From Streptomyces sp. NBC_00690 (lineage in GTDB: Bacteria; Actinomycetota; Actinomycetes; Streptomycetales; Streptomycetaceae): a stretch of DNA of 64,000 nucleotides. Both the position numbers and the translations under genes were made by a program. Under the pieces are notes generated by a model. That model was not told the DNA's origin, searched no databases, and saw nothing but the letters and a program-made list of their open reading frames with translations. Every line of letters starts with the position of its first letter. Position 1 is the first letter of the stretch. The stretch is taken from contig NZ_CP109009.1 in the NCBI RefSeq assembly GCF_036226685.1, positions 1 to 64,000 of the forward strand, written 5' to 3'. Shown here piece by piece: positions 16,134-25,280 of the stretch.

Positions 16134-18875
16134 TCAGGGGGGCGGGATGGTGAGCCGGGCGGCCAACTGGGTCCGCCGGGAGACGCGGAGTTTCCGGTAG
16201 GCACTCGTCAAATGGCTCTCGACCGTACGGCGCGCCAGCTCCAGAGCAGCACCGATCTGGCTGTTGGTCAGCCCTTGGACAGCGAGGTCAACCACCCGTC
16301 GCTCCGCCGCGGAGAGCCGATCGCAGCATGCGCCGTCGTCGTGGCCCTTGCGGGTTCCCGCCGACCTCAGGTCGTGGCCGATGTCGGCTACCAGGCGCGG
16401 TACCCGGGGTTCCGCGCAGAGTGCGGCCCTTGGGGACTCGGGGGCGAGCCGCTGGGCCAGGTGCATGGCCTCACGGAGGCTGGTGCGTGCCTTGCGGTGC
16501 TGGCCGGCGGCCGCTTGCGCCCGGCCGAGGTCGGCCAGCGCCTCGATCAGCTCGACCACGGCCGGTGCCGCGCGCAGCGACTCCACGGCTTCCGTGAGAA
16601 GACCCAAGCCCCTGGTTCCCCCGGTCGCCACGGCCAGCGCCCGCAGCGCGACTCCGATGACACGGGGGGTGCCCCAGACATGGGCGTACCGCAAGTTCTC
16701 CTCCGCCAGTGCAACCGCCTCGGTGTACCGGCCGAGTCGGGCGAGGGCGATGGCCGCGCCGGATCGCCACGGCTGGCTGACGGGGATCACAAAGCCGCGG
16801 GCGGTCAGCCGGGCGCCGCACTCCTGATAGTTGTCGAGCGCTTCCGCCCAGCGGCCCGCGGACGCGTGCATGCGGGCGCGGGCCCAGCGGACCTCTTCCC
16901 ACCCCCAGGACGCGGACGCGGGCTCCGGGCCGAGTGCCGTGAGCTGCTGCTGGGCCTTCTCGCCGTGTCCGAGCTCGTGCCAGGCCAGGGCCACCATGGC
17001 GTGCAGATAGGGCAGTTGGACGGCCCGGCTCCGTGCGGCCTCCATGAGTGGAGTGTTCTCGCTGATGAGCCGCTGGAAGTGTCCTCTCCGGAGATCGACG
17101 GTGGCTCGGGTGGTGAGCAGGTACTGGGTTCCGATATGGGTGAAGTCCGGGGGCTCGGGAGGCGGGGGCAGCTCCTGTTCGACGAGGGATCTGGCCTCGT
17201 CAAGGTGATCGGCCCACTCCAGCAGCGAGGCCGCGGCGATCCGCCAGCCCGCGCGCAGCTCCGGTTCAATGGGGGTGCTGATACGGGAGGTGATCCGGGC
17301 GACGGTCGTGGCCGCATCGAGTTTCCCCGTCCCCGCCTCGTGCAGGGTGACCAGGGCATACACCGGTGGTTCCACGGTGCTGGGGGCCGTGTTGAGCAGG
17401 GTGCGCATCTCGGTGGCCGTGCTGTGCCACTCCCGGCCCTCATGGTTGGAGATCCCGGCGACGGTGATCCGGACCGCTACGCTCAGCCGCTGGTCGGCGA
17501 GCCTGCCGCCCGCTTCTTCCATCACTCGGATCGCCGTACGGGTGCGGCCCTGTGCGGCGAGTACCCCGCTGAGGGCGGAGGCGATCGCGTACGGGTCGTG
17601 GCAATCGGCGCGCTGTAGACCTCCGTGGAGGCGGCGGATGCCGGCCTCGGTGGACCGCAGTGTCTCCAGAGCCGCCAGACGCAGGCAGATCTCGCTGTGC
17701 CCGGCGGGACCCACAGGCCCCGACAGGGCTCGCTGCAACAGCCGCGCGGCCCGCTCCGTATGACCCGAGTGGAGCGCCTGCTCGGCGGCGTCCTCCAGGG
17801 CGTGCGTCATCCATTTTTCGTCTATCCGCCCCAGCCGCAGCAGATGGTCGGCGATCTCTGGAGCGGGTACGCCGCGCTCGTAGAGAGCGTGGGCCAGGCG
17901 TCGGCGGAACACTTCGCGTACGGCGGGGTCGGCGGCACCGATGACGGCTTCACGGGCGGCCGGGTGTCCGAGCATCCGCAGCATCGGAGTGACAAGACGC
18001 GCCTCGGCCCGTTCGTCCGGCGGGAGGCCGGCCACCTCGTGGAGAAGTGCGGGATCGGACGCCCGCCGGGTACCAGCGAGTGCCATCGCCAGGGCGAGCG
18101 GGTGACGGGCCGGTGTGTCGGAGGAGTTCAGCCACTGGGGGAGAGCGTCGCGGAAGCGGGGGCCGGGGAAACCGGCCGGGGAGTGCGGCAGCGCTCCTTC
18201 GGGGAGGTCGGCGAGTAGCGCGTGCAGCAGCATCGGGTTGCCTGTGCTCATCGCGGCGTACCAGTCGGCTGCCTCCTCGCTGACGCCCCGCGCAGCGAGC
18301 AGCTGTATGAGGGAGTCGGAGCCGAGGGAGGGGAGGGGGATCTCCTCGCCGGTCGTCTCGCACAGTCTTCCCCCGTCACCGGGGATCCGGCCTCCTCCCG
18401 GTCCGGCCGAGGCTCCCGTACCGGTGAGGACCAGCAGCGCCGGGACATCCGCCAGTCGGCGGGTGAGATGGCACAGCCACCGGCGCGACGGCCCGTCGAC
18501 GAAGTCCAGACCGTCCACCGCCAGCAGCACCGGTCGCCGGGCGGCATCCGTGGCGAGACCGTCCATGAATCGGTGGAGTATCCGCTGCTCCTCCGCTTCC
18601 TCCGGTGCATCGAAGGGCAAGGGCCCGTACGGGGGTAAGAGTTGCCGTATCGTCGCATATGCGAAACGGGACTCCTCCGGTGCGGCACGGGCCCGCAGGA
18701 GCCGGAGCGTGCCTTCCGTCGTCTCCCGCCGCACGATCTCCTCAAGCAGCGCGCTGCGCCCCGATCCCGTTTCCCCGCGCAGCAGCAGCCAGCGGCCCCG
18801 GCCGGAGCGTGCCGACGAGGCACCGCGCGCCGCCGCCGCGAGTGCCCCGGCCCGCTCGAATAACAACTCGGACAT
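16134..18875 (-). CDS. Large ATP-binding LuxR-family (LAL) transcriptional regulator
   Basis: The 913-residue protein starts at ATG 18875 behind GGGGAGGGCGC. The N-terminus has a STAND-type NTPase: Walker A-like GETGSGRSA near residue 35, where the usual lysine is arginine, and Walker B PVLLAVDGLDFVD near 125. The middle 550 residues are TPR-like helices. The last 65 residues are a LuxR helix-turn-helix (RLSAAERRVVDLAVQGLTNS to LRVSRRTQLAARL). LAL proteins switch on secondary-metabolite or catabolic genes on binding a ligand. It is divergent from the secreted hydrolase gene at 19371, its most likely target. The Lys-to-Arg change may weaken ATP hydrolysis. The RxxVESHLTSAYRKL recognition helix looks intact. 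Confidence 0.87.
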   Translation of the reverse strand: MSELLFERAGALAAAARGASSARSGRGRWLLLRGETGSGRSALLEEIVRRETTEGTLRLLRARAAPEESRFAYATIRQLLPPYGPLPFDAPEEAEEQRILHRFMDGLATDAARRPVLLAVDGLDFVDGPSRRWLCHLTRRLADVPALLVLTGTGASAGPGGGRIPGDGGRLCETTGEEIPLPSLGSDSLIQLLAARGVSEEAADWYAAMSTGNPMLLHALLADLPEGALPHSPAGFPGPRFRDALPQWLNSSDTPARHPLALAMALAGTRRASDPALLHEVAGLPPDERAEARLVTPMLRMLGHPAAREAVIGAADPAVREVFRRRLAHALYERGVPAPEIADHLLRLGRIDEKWMTHALEDAAEQALHSGHTERAARLLQRALSGPVGPAGHSEICLRLAALETLRSTEAGIRRLHGGLQRADCHDPYAIASALSGVLAAQGRTRTAIRVMEEAGGRLADQRLSVAVRITVAGISNHEGREWHSTATEMRTLLNTAPSTVEPPVYALVTLHEAGTGKLDAATTVARITSRISTPIEPELRAGWRIAAASLLEWADHLDEARSLVEQELPPPPEPPDFTHIGTQYLLTTRATVDLRRGHFQRLISENTPLMEAARSRAVQLPYLHAMVALAWHELGHGEKAQQQLTALGPEPASASWGWEEVRWARARMHASAGRWAEALDNYQECGARLTARGFVIPVSQPWRSGAAIALARLGRYTEAVALAEENLRYAHVWGTPRVIGVALRALAVATGGTRGLGLLTEAVESLRAAPAVVELIEALADLGRAQAAAGQHRKARTSLREAMHLAQRLAPESPRAALCAEPRVPRLVADIGHDLRSAGTRKGHDDGACCDRLSAAERRVVDLAVQGLTNSQIGAALELARRTVESHLTSAYRKLRVSRRTQLAARLTIPPP

Positions 18876-19370
18876 GCGCCCTCCCCAGAGAAACTTGCTC
18901 GAACCACCTTTCCCATCCGTAGCGGGTCTCACTCCGGGTTCGTGGTTTTCCACGATGCCCTGACCACGGAGTTTCGGAAGGATGACGGGCACGCCACCGG
19001 CAACTGCCTGCCAGAGCGCTCCGATATGCGCTGTCGTGTCCGAACACCCGGGAACTCGGAAATCGACGCCGCAAGGGAGTTGCGTGTCCGGCACCACGAA
19101 GGCCCCTCCCCCGCCCGTACTTCGCGTCCGCACGGCAGGGACAGCCCGTCCCGTCCCTCCGTAGCGGCTCCCCTCTCCAGCCCGGGAGAGCCTGTACGCC
19201 TCCCGGACGAAAGGGGCCTGGAGCGGCACCGTGGCAGGGGCTTCGCCGAGCCCCCTCGGGAGACGGCACCCGCCCCTACCGCGTGCGCACCGGCCCGTTG
19301 GACCCGTGCGCATCTCTCTCCCGGCATCCGCCATGCCATGCACTCGTACAAGTTGATGAAAGGTGAAGAG
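18876..19370. promoter_or_regulatory. Divergent intergenic region between LAL regulator and secreted hydrolase
   Basis: About 500 bases with no convincing gene, although a frame stays open through it. It should hold the promoters of both genes; I see no clear -10/-35 pair or palindromic operator that I could defend. Confidence 0.5.
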
Positions 19371-22300
19371 TTGACCAGAGGACTCCTTACGCAAAGATGC
19401 CTTGCCCGCCTGGCCGAGGTGCTCCGCCCCGCTTCCGGACGAAGACGGCTCCCTAGACCGCCCGCGCTGGCCGCAACGCCCCGTGCGATACCCACCCCGC
19501 CGGGGATGTGCCGCGCACCGGGGGCCGTTCGCTCCCGGCGCGCCGTCGCCCATGCGCTGGCCGTGACAATGACAGCGGGGCTGCTGACCACCGGGGTGTT
19601 CACCGCCGGTATCGGTGCCGCCGCCGCGGCCCCGGGCGAACCGATCACCAACTCTCTCGTCTATCTGCAAAACCTCCAGAGCGGTCACCAGATCAGCGGC
19701 CAGGACGACGGCGTCAGATCGACCGCGCCCAAGGGCAACGAGGACCATCAACAGGTACAGCTGGAGCTGGTCTCCACCGGCGTCTACCGGATCAAGGTGC
19801 CGTCCCAGGCCGATCGCTGTGTCACCAGGAACGGCTCCGCTTCCCCTGCTATCACCCTCCAGAGCTGCGGTGGTACCGCGAGCGAGTGGCGTTTCCAGTG
19901 GCTCGCCGGTGACCGCTACCGCATCACCGAGCCGGGCACCGCTTCACATCTGACCGGGGCGCCGGGCGACACTCTCAGCCTCACCGGCGCGAAGACGGAC
20001 GCAGAGAGCTGGTACGTCACTCCCCTCGATCCGCCGCGCTCACCCATGCCGGCCGATCCCACCTTCGATCAGATGACATTCCTCACCACCCACAACTCCT
20101 ACAACAACAACTTCGACGACAACGGTGTGACGGTGTTCGCAAATCAGCCGTTCTCCATGAAGCAGCAGCTGGACTCGGGCGTTCGCGCCCTCATGCTCGA
20201 TGTCTGGGACTACAGCGGAGTGGCCTACCTCTGCCACGATGCGGTTTGCTTCATGTCGAACCAGACACTCAACAGCGGTCTGAACACGATCGCCACCTGG
20301 CTCGCGGCCAACCCCAACGAGGTGCTGACGGTCTTCATCGAGGACTACCTCCCGGCAACGCTCCTCCAACAGGAACTCGCCGCGGTCCCGGCGCTGGCCG
20401 GGCTGATCTTCAACCCGAGAACCCAGGGCGTTCAGACTCAGGGCTGGCCCAAGGTCTCATCGATGGTCACCCAGAACAAACGGCTGCTGATCTTCTCCGA
20501 CAGGCCGGGTCGCGAGGATTTCGGAGTCATGTTCGGTCAGGACTGGACGGTGGAGAACCACTGGTCCATGGGTCCGCCGGCCGAAACCTCCGACTGGACC
20601 TGCAACACCCGCTGGGGAAATGTTCCGCTTCTCAAGGAGGAGGGGAAGTTCCGCCGGCTCTTCGTCATGAACCACTTCAGGCGAGAGACGCTCGCGCATG
20701 TCGCCGAGACCGACAATGAGAAGCTTCAGGACCGCGCCGAGCGCTTCTGCCGTCCGGCCGCACGGAAGAAGCCGAACTTCCTGGCCATCGACCACCACAG
20801 GCCGCCCGCCAACAGCCCCGCGCGACTTGCCGTCAACTCCCTCAACACCTACACCTACGCCAGTGACACCCCTGGATACGGAGGTACACCAGGAGACAGT
20901 GTGACCCCCGACTGGCGGGTCAACCGGCTCGCTGTGATGCCGCTGGGCGACTCGATCACCCAGGGCGTCGGAGGCACCGGCGACGGCGACAGCTACCGCA
21001 AAGCGCTGCGCCAGCGACTGACGACCGAGGGGAACGCGGGTGTTCTGGACTTCGTCGGATCGCTCCAGCACGGCACATCTCCCGACCGTGACCACGAAGG
21101 CCACTCGGGCTATCTGATCGAACAGCTGGCAGCGGGCATCGAGCCATGGCTGGTGACGGCCAAACCGAATGTGGTGACCCTCCACGCCGGCAGCAATGAC
21201 ATCAACCGGAACCACAACGCGGCCACCGCACCCGCGAGGCTGGCCGGCCTGATCGACCAGATCCTGACCGCCGCACCCGACATCACCGTGCTGGTCGCCA
21301 CCCTGGTACCCAACAGCAGGACTGGGGCACAGGCCCGCGTCGACGCCTTCAACAACGCGCTGCCCCAGCTGGTGGACGACCGCCGGGCCAAGGGCCACAA
21401 GGTCGGCCTAGTGCGCTTCGACACCCTCGACAACGGAGACCTTCAAGACGGTCTCCACCCCAACGACAGCGGCTACGCGAAGATGGCCACCGCCTTCTAC
21501 GGCGGGCTGGCCAGAGCCGCCACGGACAGCTGGATCACCGAGAATGTGAACATCCAGCCCGCACCGGGCCGGATCTCCTATGACTGCGACGCCGACGTCA
21601 ACGCTGATGGTAGGGCGGACTATCTGGTGGTGGGTGCGAACGGGAGTGTCCGAGCACACCTCAACACCAACGGGGCCGGCGGCTGGAACAACATCGGCAC
21701 CATCGCCACCGGCTCGACCGACAACTCATGGAACGGCGAGCAGGTCCGCTTCGCCGACATCAACGGCGATTGCAGGACCGACTATCTGGTGGTGGGTGCG
21801 AACGGGAGTGTCCGAGCACACCTCAACACCAACGGGGCCGGCGGCTGGAACAACATCGGCACCATCGCCACCGGCTCCAACAACAACTCATGGAACGGCG
21901 GCCAAGTCCGCTTCGCCGACATCAACGCCGACGGCAAAGCGGACTACCTCGTGGTCGGCGCCAACGGCAGCGTCCGAGCACACCTCAACACCAACGGGAT
22001 CGGCGGCTGGAACAACATCGGCACCATCGCCACCGGCTCCAACAACAACTCATGGAACGGCGGCCAAGTCCGCTTCGCCGACATCAACGCCGACGGCAAA
22101 GCGGACTACCTCGTGGTCGGCGCCAACGGCAGCGTCCGAGCACACCTCAACACCAACGGGATCGGCGGCTGGAACAACATCGGCACCATCGCCACCGGCT
22201 CCAACAACAACTCATGGAACGGCGGCCAAGTCCGCTTCGCCGACATCAACGCCGACGGCAAAGCGGACTACCTCGTGGTCGGCGCCAACGGCAGCGTCCG

Positions 22301-22409
22301 AGCACACCTCAACACCAACGGGATCGGCGGCTGGAACAACATCGGCACCATCGCCACCGGCTCGACCGACAACTCATGGAACGGCGGCCAAGTCCGCATC
22401 GGTACCTGA
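19371..22409 (+). CDS. Secreted PLC-like / SGNH hydrolase / VCBS-repeat protein
   Basis: I chose TTG 19371, 8 bases after AAAGGTGAAG; ATG 19356 and ATG 19507 are in-frame alternatives. A signal peptide follows (RSRRAVAHALAV, hydrophobic stretch, AAAAAPG near 85-90). Order of domains: a ricin-like beta-trefoil (about 95-220, QNLQSGHQISGQ... to ...ESWYVTPL), a PI-PLC X-like domain (THNSY, LMLDVWDY, YLCHDAVC), an SGNH/GDSL hydrolase (GDSITQG, HAGSNDIN, DGLHPND with Ser, Asn and Asp-His in place), and a C-terminal array of VCBS/FG-GAP repeats from near 21590. Likely secreted, acting on lipids or esterified polymers. The PLC part is of the type often lacking a full catalytic set. Divergent from the LAL regulator. 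Confidence 0.85.
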   Translation: MTRGLLTQRCLARLAEVLRPASGRRRLPRPPALAATPRAIPTPPGMCRAPGAVRSRRAVAHALAVTMTAGLLTTGVFTAGIGAAAAAPGEPITNSLVYLQNLQSGHQISGQDDGVRSTAPKGNEDHQQVQLELVSTGVYRIKVPSQADRCVTRNGSASPAITLQSCGGTASEWRFQWLAGDRYRITEPGTASHLTGAPGDTLSLTGAKTDAESWYVTPLDPPRSPMPADPTFDQMTFLTTHNSYNNNFDDNGVTVFANQPFSMKQQLDSGVRALMLDVWDYSGVAYLCHDAVCFMSNQTLNSGLNTIATWLAANPNEVLTVFIEDYLPATLLQQELAAVPALAGLIFNPRTQGVQTQGWPKVSSMVTQNKRLLIFSDRPGREDFGVMFGQDWTVENHWSMGPPAETSDWTCNTRWGNVPLLKEEGKFRRLFVMNHFRRETLAHVAETDNEKLQDRAERFCRPAARKKPNFLAIDHHRPPANSPARLAVNSLNTYTYASDTPGYGGTPGDSVTPDWRVNRLAVMPLGDSITQGVGGTGDGDSYRKALRQRLTTEGNAGVLDFVGSLQHGTSPDRDHEGHSGYLIEQLAAGIEPWLVTAKPNVVTLHAGSNDINRNHNAATAPARLAGLIDQILTAAPDITVLVATLVPNSRTGAQARVDAFNNALPQLVDDRRAKGHKVGLVRFDTLDNGDLQDGLHPNDSGYAKMATAFYGGLARAATDSWITENVNIQPAPGRISYDCDADVNADGRADYLVVGANGSVRAHLNTNGAGGWNNIGTIATGSTDNSWNGEQVRFADINGDCRTDYLVVGANGSVRAHLNTNGAGGWNNIGTIATGSNNNSWNGGQVRFADINADGKADYLVVGANGSVRAHLNTNGIGGWNNIGTIATGSNNNSWNGGQVRFADINADGKADYLVVGANGSVRAHLNTNGIGGWNNIGTIATGSNNNSWNGGQVRFADINADGKADYLVVGANGSVRAHLNTNGIGGWNNIGTIATGSTDNSWNGGQVRIGT
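21595..22404 (+). repeat. Five tandem 162-bp repeats coding VCBS/FG-GAP units
   Basis: Unit length 162 bases (54 residues, DINADGKADYLVVGANGSVR and onward), copies starting near 21595, 21757, 21919, 22081 and 22243. The last three are almost identical in DNA, including silent positions, and differ from the first two, so they are recent duplications or kept alike by gene conversion. Each codes for one calcium-loop blade (DxNxDGxxD). Confidence 0.9.
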
Positions 22410-23050
22410 CCCTCGACCCGGGCGGTCACTTCGGCCTCGGAGTCCGTCCGGCACCGTTGTGCATGACCGCCCACTACGTCGAAGCAACTGATCGTCCCGA
22501 CACCGGCAGGACAGAGATCCGGCCCGCCGCAACAGCGCGATCCAGCCGCGCGGGCCGGACTTCACCGGATGCCAGACGAGCTGAACCCGATCGCTGAGGG
22601 CTCCCGCCGAAAGGTGGGAGCCCTCAGCTGCCCGGCCGGGTCCCCCTTGCGGGGGCGGTCGCGTGACGGGGACGTACCGGAAAGCAGTGGCGCAGCTGAG
22701 GGGCCTCCGCGGGCAGGTGGGGTGCTGTTGACGATGACGTTCCGTGAGGACCGCGAGATTCCCGGGGTCTCGTGTCAGAGCGACCACTGCGTCCAGAGGG
22801 GGCAATCGCTCGCCGATACGGCGGGCGGTGGTCAACCGCGTGACAAGTCGATCACTCCTGTGCGTTACGGCGATGTTCAGTCACGGGGGCGGTGACACCC
22901 GTCAGTACACAGCGGGGCGCGCAACGACGAGGTGCCTCAAACGTTCCATCTGCGCCATTTCAACGAATGATCTGAAAATTGATCCGTTTGGCGTCCGGTC
23001 TTTCCTCCGATGATGCGAGTGCACCATCCCTAGCAAGAAAGGAAGGCTCT
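22410..23050. other. Gene-free stretch with one strong terminator
   Basis: About 640 bases between two secreted-type genes. Apart from the hairpin at 22594-22627 I see no gene or repeat. The last 100 bases are noticeably more AT-rich (ACGAATGATCTGAAAATTGA near 22964), as expected for the promoter of the beta-propeller gene. Confidence 0.5.
22594..22627 (+). terminator. Hairpin terminator after the hydrolase gene
   Basis: Perfect 12-bp stem CTGAGGGCTCCC (22594-22605) / GGGAGCCCTCAG (22616-22627) with a 10-base loop, about 185 bases after the stop codon. Confidence 0.8.
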
Positions 23051-23794
23051 ATGCCCGAGTGGATCAAGATCTCAGGCGGTCTCACGGCGATCACTGCCGG
23101 CTCGCGGACCAATGTGTGGGGCGTGAACTCCAACGGCAACATCTACCGGTTCTCCGGCAACGACGCCGGGGATCCGAGCCCCTGGGTTCCGATTCCGGGC
23201 TCGCTGTCCGACATCGGCGCAGGGGCCGACGGCACCGTGTGGGGCGTCAACAGCGGCGGCAACATCTACCGCTACGCCGGCGACCAGAACATCCAGGGCT
23301 CCTCACGCTGGGTCCAGATCCGCGGCTCCCTCACCCGCATCGCTGCCGGTTCGCGGACCAACGTGTGGGGCGTGAACTCCAACGGCAACATCTACAAGTT
23401 CTCCGGCAACGACGCCGGCGACCCCAGTGCGTGGGTTCCGATTCCGGGCTCGCTGTCCGACATCGGCGCCGGCGCCGACGGCACCGTCTGGGGCGTCAAC
23501 AGCGGCGGCAACATCTACCGCTACGCCGGCGACCAGAACATCCAAGGCTCCTCACGCTGGGTCCACATCCGCGGCAACCTCACCCGCATCGCCGTCGGCT
23601 CGCGGACCAACGTGTGGGGCGTGAACTCCAACGGCAACATCTACAAGTTCTCCGGCAACGACGCCGGCGACCCCAGCCCCTGGGTCCAGATCCCCGGCGA
23701 AGCCGTCGATATCGGTGCTGCCTCCGACGGCACCGTCTGGCACGTCAACAGCGCCGGCGACATCTACCGCTACGCCGGCGACCAGCCGGGTTAG
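23051..23794 (+). CDS. Tectonin-like beta-propeller protein built from internal repeats
   Basis: The 247-residue product starts at ATG 23051 behind AGGAAGG. It is six short blades of about 41 residues, alternating two types: SRTNVWGVNSNGNIYKFSG and DGTVWGVNSGGNIYRYAG. Each has the WGVNS...IY pattern of tectonin/tachylectin-type propellers, which bind sugars or lipid A-like surfaces. No signal peptide or membrane segment, so it is either cytoplasmic or exported by a non-classical route. It follows the secreted PLC-SGNH-VCBS gene in the same direction, but with a terminator between them. No catalytic residues are seen. A lectin or surface-recognition role is inference from the fold. Confidence 0.8.
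   Translation: MPEWIKISGGLTAITAGSRTNVWGVNSNGNIYRFSGNDAGDPSPWVPIPGSLSDIGAGADGTVWGVNSGGNIYRYAGDQNIQGSSRWVQIRGSLTRIAAGSRTNVWGVNSNGNIYKFSGNDAGDPSAWVPIPGSLSDIGAGADGTVWGVNSGGNIYRYAGDQNIQGSSRWVHIRGNLTRIAVGSRTNVWGVNSNGNIYKFSGNDAGDPSPWVQIPGEAVDIGAASDGTVWHVNSAGDIYRYAGDQPG
23099..23790 (+). repeat. Tandem 249-bp DNA repeats inside the beta-propeller gene
   Basis: GGCTCGCGGACCAA recurs at 23099, 23348 and 23597, exactly 249 bases apart; each unit codes for 83 residues (two blades). Copies are highly alike in DNA, so blade pairs were added as units. Confidence 0.88.
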
Positions 23795-23920
23795 GCCTAG
23801 ACACACGCCGATGGGGTGCCCCGAACATGACAGCCCGGCACCCCATGCGGCTTTCACCCCGTCCCGGCCAGACGGCCTGCCACCGGTGACGGCAGACATC
23901 CGCCCGGCCCGCACCACGTG

Positions 23921-24836
23921 GGGATTCCCGCGTCGCTGAACAGGTCTTTCTCGCGAGCCGGTACGCAGATTTCTCAGCAAGTTCGCTATCGCTGCGTGTA
24001 GACCGTGCTCTGCCACCAGGAGATTCGTCTCCCTCCCGCTCGGGCATCTCAGCGAGAATTCACCTGGGCGACGAAGCGAGAGTCAGCACGCGCCGGAGGC
24101 CGGGATGGTGTGGGAACCCGGCGAGGAGGCGTAGGAGAGCAAGCTCGCCGCGCTCCGCTCGTGTCGGCGGGCGACCGGGCATCTCGCGCCGAGGCAGGAC
24201 GCGGTGTGGGGCGAGGGCGAGGCGATGGTGCCCATCGGGCAGCACCTCGCCAACCTGCGCCGGAAAGGCGGCTTGGGGAAGAACACCGAGCGGGCCACCA
24301 TGCGCGCGCAGCAGCTCACCGCGATCGATGAGGACTGGGACTGCCCCTGGCCGCTGAACTGGCAACGCCACTACCGCGTCCTCGCCGACCTCGTCGACGC
24401 CAACGGCCACTCCCCCCACATCCAACCCGGCGTCCACTTCGACAGCGACGACATCGGCGCCTGGCGCTGGCGACAACAAGAACCAGGCACCTGGAAGCAG
24501 CTGTCGCCCGAGCAGCAGGAGCGGTTGACCGCGCTGGGCGTGCAGCCCGGTGGGGTTCCGACTCCCACCCCAGCAGCAGGCAGCGCGGCGAAGGGGTCGA
24601 GCAAGGCTCAGCAGGCGTTCCAACGGGGCCTCACAGCCCTCGCACAGTGGGTGGAACGGGAGGGCACAGGCCGGCCGGTGTCGAGGGGACACGCTGAACC
24701 GATCGCGGTCGACGGTGAGACGGAACCGGTGATCGTCAAACTAGGCGTATGGACATCGAATGTTCGTTCCAGGAGGGACAAGCTCACCCCGGAGCAGTTG
24801 GACGCGCTGCGGGAGTTGGGCATCGAATGGGCGTGA
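23921..24836 (+). pseudogene. Broken HA-domain (helicase tail) copy
   Basis: Starts with the same 165-bp leader as 4461-4632, then jumps from GDEARVS directly to PEAGMVWEPGEEA, so about 85 residues of the HA region are deleted. An in-frame TAG follows at about 24132-24134. Beyond it the frame stays open (from 24204: EGEAMVPIGQHLANLRRKGG) to the normal end REL-GIEWA at 24836. The surviving tail is closer to the terminal helicase than to the HA-only gene at 5 kb. Not expected to yield a full protein; a 210-residue product from GTG 24204 is formally possible but has no ribosome site. Confidence 0.85.
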
Positions 24837-25280
24837 CACAGCATCCAACCGGTCGTTGAACCGGACGGTCCAGCGAAGTGCACACCGGACCCCGGGCCTC
24901 TTGAAGGCTCGAGGTCCGGTCCTGTGGCCCATGGTTCGGCGGATGTTCTGGCAGGTCAGAGGTGCAATGCGGACTCTGCTGCACCCTCGGCGTGACCCGA
25001 CCCGCCGAACACGCCACCACCAGCACAAACACAGCAACCTGACATGCCGTCACTGACATGACTCCACTGACACCAAACCGAGAGATCGCATCCAGCACCA
25101 CTACGCCGGAACCGGCATCAGGCTGGGGCACCGCCAGCGGCGCGTTGCGACGCCCAGGGCCGCAAGAGCGTGTGAACCGTGCGCACGCCGGACGGGACGG
25201 AGAGCGTCGATCGCTGTGCACGGCCAGGGCCAGGACAGACCCTGGGACACCGCTTCGGGCCCTGGCCGTGCGGAAGGGCG
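24837..25280. other. Gene-free stretch with hairpins on both sides
   Basis: Holds the imperfect long hairpin at 24885-24919 (CCGGACC/GGTCCGG outer stem, a likely terminator for the plus-strand relic) and the strong hairpin at 25218-25271. No credible gene seen. Confidence 0.5.
25218..25271 (-). terminator. Hairpin terminator of the VCBS gene
   Basis: Perfect 14-bp stem GCACGGCCAGGGCC (25218-25231) / GGCCCTGGCCGTGC (25258-25271), 26-base loop, 10 bases past the stop codon of the minus-strand gene at 25281. Confidence 0.85.

Noticed and set aside
21595..22404. CRISPR-like array
   Set aside because: Repeats are 162 bp, contiguous and in frame with VCBS units; there are no spacers and no cas genes.
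23099..23790. Mobile or CRISPR repeat
   Set aside because: 249-bp units keep the reading frame of a beta-propeller.
24204..24836. Independent 210-residue HA gene
   Set aside because: It is only the part of a broken copy after an in-frame TAG; GTG lacks a ribosome site.
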